A stretch of DNA of 6,830 nt, from contig JAZQEH010000092.1 in the NCBI GenBank assembly GCA_045538895.1, forward strand, positions 1 to 6,830, given 5' to 3'. This DNA is from UMGS902 sp045538895. GTDB lineage: Bacteria > Bacillota > Clostridia > Oscillospirales > CAG-272. Position numbers and translations under genes: made by a program. Below the pieces are notes generated by a model. It had not been told where the DNA came from and did not search any database. It saw only the letters and a list, made by a program, of their open reading frames with translations. Shown one piece after another: positions 1-5,654 of this stretch. How positions within the stretch are numbered: the first letter of the stretch is position 1; every line of letters begins with the position of its first letter.

Positions 1-38
1 AAGAAAGAACCAAAGAAAAACTGTAAAATATTTAATAA

Positions 39-67
39 GTAGCCGTGGCTACAGACAATATTTTTTT
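39..67 (+). terminator. Possible plus-strand terminator hairpin with T-run
   Basis: GTAGC (39-43) and GCTAC (48-52) form a short perfect stem around the loop CGTG. Seven T residues follow at 61-67. The 8-base gap between stem and T-run is longer than in a textbook intrinsic terminator, and the stem is only 5 bp. It could end a gene entering from the left, convergent to nadE, but no such gene is visible in the window, so this is weak. Confidence 0.25.
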
Positions 68-69
68 AC

Positions 70-114
70 AAAAAGGTTTGGAGGTGTCGGAACCTTTCCT
101 TAAAAGGTTCTGAC
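70..114 (-). terminator. Hairpin downstream of nadE, probable terminator
   Basis: GAACCTTT (90-97) and AAAGGTTC (103-110) make an 8-bp perfect stem with a 5-base loop. Past one imperfect pair (89/111) the arms extend by three more pairs, 86-88 with 112-114. Read on the minus strand it lies 22 bases beyond the nadE stop codon and is followed, 11 bases on, by a run of five T (74 to 70). An alternative stem using AAAGGTT at 72-78 with AACCTTT at 91-97 would abut that T-run directly. The two stems exclude each other because both use 91-97. Termination of nadE transcription is the simplest reading. Confidence 0.45.
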
Positions 115-135
115 GTCGTTACCCTAAACATTAAT

Positions 136-867
136 TTACATCTCAGGTTTAAAGCTCGGCATAAGTTCAAGTTTAAAGAGGTTTTGACGGTGTTTTCTGT
201 CTATAATCTCTTTTTTAGCCATGTCCTCAATTACACCCTCACGGATGTATCTGTCAAGCTCGGCGTAGGTAAAGCCGAGGTTTTCTTCATCGGTTTTACC
301 GCAAAGTCCGTCAATGGGTGTTTTTTCAACAAGCTCGCTTGGAAGTCCCAAAAGATGACCGATTTCTTTAAGCTCGGTAACGGTCAGGTGGGAGAGCGGA
401 GAAAAATCGCCGACAGAATCGCCGTAACGGGTTGAGTATCCGACGTAGTCCTCGGAGAGGTTACACGTATTTGCCACTCTGCCGTTAACACTTTGCGAAA
501 CGGCATACAGTGTGGTCATACGCACACGGGGAGGAATGTTCTGGATAGTCTGTGCAGTAGGCTCGATATCGGAGGGCATATTTTTAAGCAAAGCATCAAC
601 GGTATCCTTGATATTAACAACATAGTGCTTTATTCCAAGATGGTTGCAAAGCAGATATGCCATGTCGATGTCATGCTGCTCGCCCTGCGGCATAAGAACA
701 CCTATTACACGGTCCTTGCCCAAAGCCTCAACGCAGAGCGCCGCCGCAATCGAGCTATCCTTACCGCCCGAAATACCTACAACGGCATTGCATCCCTTGC
801 CGTTTTTTTCAAAGAAATCCCTTATCCAATTAACACAGTCATTTTTAACTTTTTCAGCGTTAAACAT
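136..867 (-). CDS. nadE: NAD(+) synthetase, ammonia-dependent type
   Basis: NadE makes NAD from nicotinic acid adenine dinucleotide (deamido-NAD) by ATP-driven adenylation and amidation, the last cytoplasmic step of NAD synthesis. The 243-residue protein carries the N-type ATP-pyrophosphatase PP-loop SGGKDSS at residues 33-39. The family segment ANTCNLSEDYVGYSTRYGD (about 132-150) follows, then TPIDGLCGKTDEENLGF (about 184-200), the part that closes over the substrates. There is no N-terminal nitrilase-type glutaminase domain, so ammonia or a separate amidotransferase must supply nitrogen; the length is normal for this short form. The start at 867 is supported by AAGGAG (875-880) seven bases upstream. 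It lies 103 bp behind the GMP-synthetase-like gene on the same strand. I found no convincing promoter in that gap, so co-transcription is likely. The gene appears intact. Confidence 0.95.
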   Translation of the reverse strand: MFNAEKVKNDCVNWIRDFFEKNGKGCNAVVGISGGKDSSIAAALCVEALGKDRVIGVLMPQGEQHDIDMAYLLCNHLGIKHYVVNIKDTVDALLKNMPSDIEPTAQTIQNIPPRVRMTTLYAVSQSVNGRVANTCNLSEDYVGYSTRYGDSVGDFSPLSHLTVTELKEIGHLLGLPSELVEKTPIDGLCGKTDEENLGFTYAELDRYIREGVIEDMAKKEIIDRKHRQNLFKLELMPSFKPEM

Positions 868-917
868 AGATATACTCCTTAATGGTCAAAGTTATAAATT
901 CGCCTCTGCCGAACGTT

Positions 918-932
918 ATGATATGATATGAT
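918..932. repeat. Three tandem ATGAT pentamers
   Basis: ATGAT occurs three times in direct tandem in the gap between nadE and the GMP-synthetase-like gene. It is a very short low-complexity run, and no function is evident from sequence. Confidence 0.5.
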
Positions 933-957
933 TATTTCTTGCGAAACAATCATAGTT

Positions 958-986
958 GATAGAATGTAAGTCACTCCCATTCTATC
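958..986 (-). repeat. 9-bp perfect inverted repeat spanning a stop codon
   Basis: GATAGAATG (958-966) and CATTCTATC (978-986) are perfect reverse complements around an 11-base loop that contains the stop codon (971-973) of the GMP-synthetase-like gene. In the minus-strand mRNA the final codons (for Ile-Glu-Trp) would pair with the sequence just after the stop. What follows is AACTATGATTGTTT rather than a clean U-run, so it may be an RNA-stabilising or partial-termination stem before nadE instead of a strong terminator. Confidence 0.5.
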
Positions 987-2122
987 GCCGCAGGGGGCTT
1001 TGATGTGATATCGTACAGTACCATGTCTGCCTCGGGCAGTTCTTTTTTTATTCGTGATACTACCTTTTCAAGCACGGAAAGTGGAAAGTCAACACCGGGA
1101 AAAAGCGAGCGTGCAGTTTTAAAATTGTCTGTAGCCACAGCACGTATAACTATTGAATACTCCTTGTCGGTGTCTGCCACAAGCGGAATAAGCACCGCAA
1201 AAAACTGCACTGCCGTGGTGTTGGAAAACTCCTCATTTACTATTCCGTCCGCTATACGGAGTGCCTCAAAGCCCTGATTGCAAAGCTGATATTGACAACT
1301 GTGATACGGATACGCATGCTCATCGGAATCAATGCGACAAACCACACGGTTAACAAAAGAAAGTTTTTCGTTGACGCAACCCGCAATGGCAAAGAGCTTA
1401 TCAAAGCGACTGTTTACCCCCTTATCCGAAAGCAAAGCCATACTCTTATACGTGCGTTCACCGTTTACGATACCAACCGTACGAAGCGGCACAAGTCTTG
1501 AAGCAATACTGCCATCAACCTCTCCCGTCACCGCATAAAGTGCCTCTCTTTGCTCGGTTGTGAGTGCAATTACGGATTTGTTGCAAAGTGTGCGTATTCC
1601 GAAGCCTTGCATGGGAAACGGCTGGCGAAGGAACATTTCATCCGCCCCTGCCTCTCTTGCTATTTTTACGGCACCGTCAATCTGCGGCAAAAGACTTTCG
1701 CCGCCTATACCGTACATACCCGCAACGTACAAATCGGGAGCATTAAAGCTCGAAACAGCATCACGGTAAATACGGTTAAGAGAGTTTACAATTATCTCTC
1801 TTTTCTCATTCGGTACACATACGGTTGAAAGCGGGCCTATTATTCTTCCCTGCTCATTCTGAGTTGTTGACAGCAGAAAAACGTTTTCGTGGCTTGCAAA
1901 AACTGCGTTTTTTATTCCGAGGTTTTTGACAAAGTTCTTTATTTTTGCCGCCTCATTCCCTCGAAGCATGCCGTGGTCTATATGAACGCAATACACCTTT
2001 TCGGGAGTGAGAGCCTTTACGCACAGTGCGAGTGCTGCAAGGCTTGCGGCATCACCGAAAACAGGCAAAACCACCCCTCTGCCTGCTGCCTTTGATTTAA
2101 TTGTATCAAGCAAAAAATTCAT
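971..2122 (-). CDS. Degenerate GMP synthetase ATPase/dimerization-domain protein, no glutaminase
   Basis: GMP synthetase (GuaA) aminates XMP using a glutaminase, a PP-loop ATPase and a dimerization domain. This 383-residue protein keeps only the last two regions. Recognisable blocks are VHIDHGMLR (46-54), a PNEKREIIVNSLNRIYRDAV segment (104-123), QPFPMQGFGIRTL (167-179), VPLRTVGIVNGERTY (211-225), VIRAVATDNFKTA (325-337) and the C-terminal signature YDITSKPPAAIEWE (370-383). The PP-loop, normally SGGVDSS, reads FGDAASL (22-28), losing the key glycine and aspartate. The segment between the ATPase core and the QPFP block is far shorter than in GuaA and lacks the conserved KSHHN region. Two successive dimerization-like stretches (about 210-265 and 280-383) resemble the long form known from eukaryotic GMPS. 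It is therefore probably a non-catalytic relative, perhaps regulatory or structural; this role is inference. GAGG (2130-2133), seven bases upstream, supports the start. A consensus promoter precedes it, and nadE follows. Confidence 0.8.
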   Translation of the reverse strand: MNFLLDTIKSKAAGRGVVLPVFGDAASLAALALCVKALTPEKVYCVHIDHGMLRGNEAAKIKNFVKNLGIKNAVFASHENVFLLSTTQNEQGRIIGPLSTVCVPNEKREIIVNSLNRIYRDAVSSFNAPDLYVAGMYGIGGESLLPQIDGAVKIAREAGADEMFLRQPFPMQGFGIRTLCNKSVIALTTEQREALYAVTGEVDGSIASRLVPLRTVGIVNGERTYKSMALLSDKGVNSRFDKLFAIAGCVNEKLSFVNRVVCRIDSDEHAYPYHSCQYQLCNQGFEALRIADGIVNEEFSNTTAVQFFAVLIPLVADTDKEYSIVIRAVATDNFKTARSLFPGVDFPLSVLEKVVSRIKKELPEADMVLYDITSKPPAAIEWE

Positions 2123-2149
2123 ACAAAAACCTCATAATTTTATACAACG

Positions 2150-2178
2150 ATTATATATTAAGTGCAAATCTGTGTCAA
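2150..2178 (-). promoter_or_regulatory. Sigma-A promoter for the GMP-synthetase-like gene
   Basis: On the minus strand, TTGACA (2178 to 2173) and TATAAT (2155 to 2150) are separated by exactly 17 bp, a perfect match to the housekeeping consensus. Transcription should start near 2143, giving a leader of about 20 bases with the GAGG ribosome site. I see no operator-like dyad overlapping it. Confidence 0.85.
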
Positions 2179-2197
2179 CGGATTACGCCTTTTTCCC

Positions 2198-2248
2198 CTT
2201 CAAATTTTCGGCTTCAAACCTTGCGAATTTTTGAAGTGACATTTGAAG
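2198..2248. repeat. Nested inverted repeats CTTCAAA x2 / TTTGAAG x2
   Basis: CTTCAAA occurs at 2198-2204 and 2212-2218, and its complement TTTGAAG at 2230-2236 and 2242-2248. The four 7-mers form an inner inverted pair with an 11-base loop and an outer pair with 7- and 5-base flanks. The array lies centrally between the two divergent promoters, touching neither -35 box. It could be a protein-binding site or a cruciform. A chance origin in AT-rich DNA is possible but not favoured by four copies within 51 bp. Confidence 0.45.
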
Positions 2249-2260
2249 TAATATTCATAT

Positions 2261-2283
2261 TAAATAAATATCTAAATAAATAT
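2261..2283 (+). promoter_or_regulatory. Tandem AT-rich repeat, possible UP element
   Basis: TAAATAAATAT is present twice in direct repeat (2261-2271 and 2273-2283), with a 12-bp period. It ends 11 bp before the -35 box of the his operon promoter, roughly -47 to -69 relative to the expected start near 2330. That placement and composition suit a contact site for the RNA polymerase alpha C-terminal domain. The assignment is inference from composition and position only. Confidence 0.35.
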
Positions 2284-2294
2284 TCCGCAAACTA

Positions 2295-2323
2295 TTGACT
2301 TTAGCATGTTAAAGTGGTACTAT
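2295..2323 (+). promoter_or_regulatory. Sigma-A promoter of the yerC-hisZGDC operon
   Basis: TTGACT (2295-2300) and TACTAT (2318-2323) are separated by 17 bp, matching the housekeeping consensus at five of six and five of six positions. The expected start is near 2330, leaving a leader of under 30 bases before the yerC start codon at 2358. This leaves no space for a T-box, riboswitch or attenuator, so control should act at initiation. Confidence 0.8.
2298..2315. promoter_or_regulatory. Candidate YerC/HisR operator
   Basis: The sequence ACTTTAGCATGTTAAAGT is an 18-bp dyad in which eight of nine symmetric pairs match; only 2304/2309 differs. It overlaps the end of the -35 box and most of the spacer of the operon promoter, so a bound repressor would block polymerase. 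TrpR, a member of the same superfamily, binds dyads of about this size. Because the first gene encodes a TrpR-like regulator, autorepression together with the his genes is the natural inference. A second perfect 8-bp palindrome, TGTTAACA (2323-2330), is centred 20 bp downstream at the expected start site. Confidence 0.6.
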
Positions 2324-2357
2324 GTTAACAAATTAAATTGAAAGCGAGGGCCAATCC

Positions 2358-2645
2358 ATGGTCAATTTGCAATCGGAATCAATCGACAGACTTTTTGAAG
2401 CTATTCTTAATCTTAAAACCACGGAGGACTGCTACAAGTTCTTTGAAGACATCTGTACCATCAAGGAACTGCAGGACATGGCACAGCGACTTGACGTTGC
2501 ATTCCTTCTGACAGAGGGCATGAACTATCAGAAGATTTCACAGGTTGTCAACGTCAGCACCGCTACGATCAGCCGTGTGAGCAAGTGCTTGAACTACGGC
2601 AGCGGCGGATACAAAACCGCAATCGAGCAAATCAAAGGAAAGTAA
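2358..2645 (+). CDS. yerC: TrpR-like regulator, YerC/YecD family (HisR-type)
   Basis: This 95-residue cytoplasmic protein has the layout of the YerC/YecD family of the TrpR superfamily. N-terminal helices (about 6-50) include the family-typical TIKELQDMAQRLDVA (34-48). A helix-turn-helix follows at about 56-81, GMNYQKISQVVNVSTATISR, ending in the recognition-helix residues STATISRVSKCL. Full family length is present. TrpR folds as an intertwined dimer that binds palindromic DNA. I recall comparative-genomic work on Gram-positive histidine regulation that assigns YerC orthologues as a histidine repressor, HisR, and first position in a his operon fits that. GAGGG (2346-2350), seven bases before the ATG, supports the start. 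The hisZ start lies 9 bp after the stop. The corepressor is not evident from sequence; histidine is the obvious guess. Confidence 0.88.
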   Translation: MVNLQSESIDRLFEAILNLKTTEDCYKFFEDICTIKELQDMAQRLDVAFLLTEGMNYQKISQVVNVSTATISRVSKCLNYGSGGYKTAIEQIKGK

Positions 2646-2654
2646 TATAAAGCA

Positions 2655-3758
2655 ATGATACTTACCGATTCTCTTTTAAAAAACGAAGAAAAGGCTATAT
2701 TTGCACTGCGTGAGCTTTTTGCTTCATACGGCTATTCCCGATACAAAATGAGCAAGTTTGAGGAATATGACCTCTACGTACGCAATAAAAACTTTCTCAT
2801 TTCGGACAGCATAATCACATTTACCGACACAAGCGGAAAACTGATGGCACTCAAGCCCGACGTTACCCTCTCCATTCTCAAAAACGGCAAGGACAAAGCG
2901 GGACAGGTGCAGAAGGTTTATTATAACGAAAACGTTTACCGTGATTTTGGCAGCGGATTCAAGGAAATAATGCAGGTTGGACTTGAATGTATCGGCGACA
3001 TCGGTCACTATGACATCTACGAAACTCTCTGCCTTGCAGCAAAGAGTCTTTCGCTGATTTCGGACAGCTACGTGCTTGACGTTTCAAGCCTTGCGGTTGT
3101 CGAGAACATTTTTGACGTTGCTATGCTCGGCAAGGAATACCGTGACCAAGCACTTTCATGCATAGGCGAAAAGAATCTGCATGAGCTTAAAGCAATCTGC
3201 AAAGAGGCAGGCGTTACCGAAAGCGGTACGGATTTAATCTGTACGCTTATTTCTCTTTACGGCAAACCTGATGACGTTATGAACAAGCTTGGTGAACTTT
3301 TAAAAGGCAACGAAACCAACGAGTTTAGCGAGTTTAAAATGATTATTGATGCACTGCAAGGCAGCGATATTTATGACAAAATCAGAATAGATTTTTCTGT
3401 TGTACATGACATCAACTATTATAACGGCATAGTCTTTAAAGGCTTTATTGAAGGCATACCGAGCAGCGTACTTTCGGGCGGACAGTATGACCAGCTCGTT
3501 TTAAAAATGGGCAGAACGTCTCATGCGATAGGTTTTGCAATTTACCTTGACTTGCTCGAAAGGCAGGGACTTGAGGAAAAAACGTACGATTTCGACACGC
3601 TCCTTCTGTATGACGGCTCAGCAGAAATATCCGAGATTTCAAAAGCCGCAAGAGTACTTTCCGAATACGGTAGCGTTATGGTGCAAAGAGAAGTTCCCGA
3701 TAAGCTTAAATTCAAAAATATCAAAAAGCTTACAGAGCATGGGGTGATTGACGTATGA
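2655..3758 (+). CDS. hisZ: ATP phosphoribosyltransferase regulatory subunit HisZ
   Basis: HisZ is a catalytically inactive paralogue of histidyl-tRNA synthetase that assembles with short-form HisG and confers histidine feedback control on the first committed step. The 367-residue protein shows a class II synthetase-like core. Visible motifs are MALKPDVTLSI (64-74, the motif 2 region), QVGLECIGD (107-115), HDINYYNGIVFKGF (251-264) and SGGQYDQL (274-281), then AIGFAIYLDLLE (291-302, the motif 3 region). A short C-terminal segment (about 311-367) replaces the full anticodon-binding domain, as expected for HisZ and unlike HisS. AAAGGAAAG (2634-2642), 12 bases before the ATG, is a slightly distant ribosome site overlapping the end of yerC. 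Its stop overlaps the hisG start by four bases (ATGA). The gene is intact, and the short HisG next door confirms the assignment. Confidence 0.93.
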   Translation: MILTDSLLKNEEKAIFALRELFASYGYSRYKMSKFEEYDLYVRNKNFLISDSIITFTDTSGKLMALKPDVTLSILKNGKDKAGQVQKVYYNENVYRDFGSGFKEIMQVGLECIGDIGHYDIYETLCLAAKSLSLISDSYVLDVSSLAVVENIFDVAMLGKEYRDQALSCIGEKNLHELKAICKEAGVTESGTDLICTLISLYGKPDDVMNKLGELLKGNETNEFSEFKMIIDALQGSDIYDKIRIDFSVVHDINYYNGIVFKGFIEGIPSSVLSGGQYDQLVLKMGRTSHAIGFAIYLDLLERQGLEEKTYDFDTLLLYDGSAEISEISKAARVLSEYGSVMVQREVPDKLKFKNIKKLTEHGVIDV

Positions 3759-4381
3759 AAATGCTGAACGTTGCTCTGCCCAAAGGCAGACTCGGCGAAA
3801 AAGTCTATGCCATGTTTGAAAAGGCCGGCTTTGAATGTCCGTCAATAAAAGAGAACAACCGCAAGCTGATTTTTGAAAACGAAGAGTGCGGCGTTAGATA
3901 CTTCTGGGCAAAGCCCTCCGACGTTGCAATTTACGTTGAACGCGGTGCCGCCGACATAGGAGTTTGCGGCAAGGATATTCTGCTTGAATACTCGCCCGAC
4001 GTATACGAGCTTTACGACCTTGACATAGGCAAATGCCGCATGGCGGTTGCCGCAAAAAAAGGCTTTGCGCTTGACCAGAGCCGCACGTTGAGGGTTGCGA
4101 CAAAGTTTACAAACATTGCAAAAAACTACTATGCCTCTCTCGGCAGAGATATCGACATTATACACCTTAACGGCTCTATCGAAATTGCACCGATTTTAGG
4201 GCTGTCCGACGTTATTGTTGACATAGTTGAAACAGGAACAACACTCAAGGAAAACAATCTTGAGGTTATTGAAACAATAGTTCCGATAAGTGCAAGACTT
4301 ATCGCAAACAAGGCAAGCTTCAAATTCAAAAGCGAACTTGTAGAGAGAATCATTCACAGCATGGAGAATAACAATGATTAA
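3755..4381 (+). CDS. hisG: ATP phosphoribosyltransferase catalytic subunit, short form
   Basis: HisG condenses ATP with PRPP to phosphoribosyl-ATP, the first step of histidine synthesis, in the cytoplasm. The 208-residue protein opens with ALPKGRLGEKV (7-17). It has the domain-I segment KPSDVAIYVERGAADIGVCG (53-72) and the PRPP-binding region NGSIEIAPILGLSD (139-152), followed by DIVETGTTLKENNLEV (156-171). It lacks the roughly 80-residue C-terminal histidine-binding domain of long HisG enzymes. It therefore belongs to the short hetero-octameric form that needs HisZ, which lies immediately upstream. GGGGTGA (3741-3747), seven bases before the ATG at 3755, and the four-base overlap with hisZ support this start over the internal Met three codons in. 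It overlaps hisD by eight bases. No defects are seen. Confidence 0.96.
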   Translation: MKMLNVALPKGRLGEKVYAMFEKAGFECPSIKENNRKLIFENEECGVRYFWAKPSDVAIYVERGAADIGVCGKDILLEYSPDVYELYDLDIGKCRMAVAAKKGFALDQSRTLRVATKFTNIAKNYYASLGRDIDIIHLNGSIEIAPILGLSDVIVDIVETGTTLKENNLEVIETIVPISARLIANKASFKFKSELVERIIHSMENNND

Positions 4382-5654
4382 AATACTTAAATACGGCGAG
4401 GTTGCCACCGAGGATATTTTTGCAAGAGCCGTTCCCGAAATCAACGTTGAGGCGGTTGTCAGCGAAATTATTGCAAACGTACGTGCAAACGGCGACAAAG
4501 CACTCTATGAATACTGCAAAAAATTCGACGGTGCTTCCCTTTCCTCGCTTGCCGTAAGCGAAGCGGAAATTGACGAAGCGTTTGAGGCAGTTGAGCCGAG
4601 ATTTATAGACGTGCTTAAACGTGCGGCGGCAAATATACGCAAGTTTCACGAAAAGCAACGCCGCAACAGCTTTATTATTAATGATGAAAACGGCATCGTA
4701 ATCGGTCAGAAGGTTATCCCCGTTGACCGTGCGGGACTTTATGTACCCGGCGGCACTGCGGCATATCCCTCCACCGTGCTTATGGATGCAATTCCCGCAA
4801 AAATCGCAGGAGTAAAAGAAGTTGTAATGGTTACACCTCCGTCAAAGGACGGCAAGGTTAACCCCGTTATTTTAGCGGCGGCAAAAATCGCAGGCATCGA
4901 CCGCATATTCAAGGTTGGCGGTGCGCAGGCAGTTGCGGCACTCGCTTACGGCACGGAAAGCGTGCCGAAGGTTGACAAGATAGTAGGCCCCGGCAATGCC
5001 TTTGTTGCAGAAGCAAAAAAGCAGGTTTTCGGTGTTGTGTCCATCGACATGATTGCAGGCCCGAGCGAAATACTTATCGTAGCCGACGGCAAAACCAATC
5101 CACGTCATGCGGCGGCAGACCTGCTCTCTCAGGCGGAGCATGACAAAATGGCAAGTGCGGTTCTTGTAACCGACTCCATGGAGCTTGCAAAAGCAGTTCA
5201 GGCGGAGCTTGAAGTGCAGATACCTCTGCTTCTCCGTGCCTCCATTGCAAGAGTTTCCATTGATAATTGCAGTAAAATCATCGTTGCCGACACACTTGAC
5301 AAGGCCATTGACATTGCAAACGAAATCGCCCCCGAACATCTTGAATTGCTCGTCGACAATCCCTTTGACTACCTTGACAGTATCCGCCATGCAGGCTCGA
5401 TTTTCATGGGCAGAAACTGCCCCGAAGCTCTCGGCGATTACTTTGCAGGTCCCAACCACACATTACCCACAAGCGGCACCGCAAAATTCTCAAGTCCGCT
5501 TTCGGTTGACGATTTTGTAAAGAAAACACAGTATACATACTATACCCGTGATGCGCTTAAGCGTGTTGCAGAGGACGTTGCATTTTTTGCCGAAAAAGAA
5601 GGACTCACCGCACATGCGAAAAGTGCGATTATCCGCACGGAGGACGACAAATGA
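4374..5654 (+). CDS. hisD: Histidinol dehydrogenase
   Basis: HisD is a zinc enzyme that oxidises histidinol to histidine in two NAD-dependent steps, the end of the pathway. The 426-residue length is standard. Landmarks are DRAGLYVPGGTAAYPST (118-134), KVGGAQAVAALAYGT (180-194), KIVGPGNAFVAEAKK (202-216), MIAGPSEILIVAD (226-238) and GDYFAGPNHTLPTSGTA (354-370). By comparison with the E. coli enzyme, the zinc ligands correspond to Gln253, His256, Asp355 and His414 here, and the catalytic pair to Glu321 and His322 in APEHLE. All are present, so the enzyme should be active. GGAG (4363-4366), seven bases before the ATG, marks the start. The reading frame begins eight bases inside hisG and its stop overlaps the hisC start, indicating translational coupling. 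Confidence 0.97.
   Translation: MIKILKYGEVATEDIFARAVPEINVEAVVSEIIANVRANGDKALYEYCKKFDGASLSSLAVSEAEIDEAFEAVEPRFIDVLKRAAANIRKFHEKQRRNSFIINDENGIVIGQKVIPVDRAGLYVPGGTAAYPSTVLMDAIPAKIAGVKEVVMVTPPSKDGKVNPVILAAAKIAGIDRIFKVGGAQAVAALAYGTESVPKVDKIVGPGNAFVAEAKKQVFGVVSIDMIAGPSEILIVADGKTNPRHAAADLLSQAEHDKMASAVLVTDSMELAKAVQAELEVQIPLLLRASIARVSIDNCSKIIVADTLDKAIDIANEIAPEHLELLVDNPFDYLDSIRHAGSIFMGRNCPEALGDYFAGPNHTLPTSGTAKFSSPLSVDDFVKKTQYTYYTRDALKRVAEDVAFFAEKEGLTAHAKSAIIRTEDDK

Noticed and set aside
918..932. ATGAT triplet repeat as a start of a CRISPR or other array
   Set aside because: Three 5-base units without spacers are only low-complexity sequence. No CRISPR repeats were seen anywhere in the window.
880..949. 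Separate nadE promoter
   Set aside because: TTGTTT (949 to 944 on the minus strand) has no -10 box better than three of six matches at 16-18 bp spacing. The TATAAC near 891-896 has no -35 partner.
2324..2357. T-box or histidine attenuator leader before the his operon
   Set aside because: The distance from promoter to the yerC start is under 35 bases, far too short for a T-box or leader peptide with attenuator.
2655..3758. hisS (histidyl-tRNA synthetase) for this gene
   Set aside because: It lacks a full anticodon-binding domain, has an altered histidine-binding motif (NYYNG), and adjoins short hisG, all pointing to HisZ.
4872..5459. 195-residue minus-strand open frame inside hisD
   Set aside because: It lies wholly antisense to conserved HisD motifs, is cysteine-rich with no family resemblance, and is a composition shadow.
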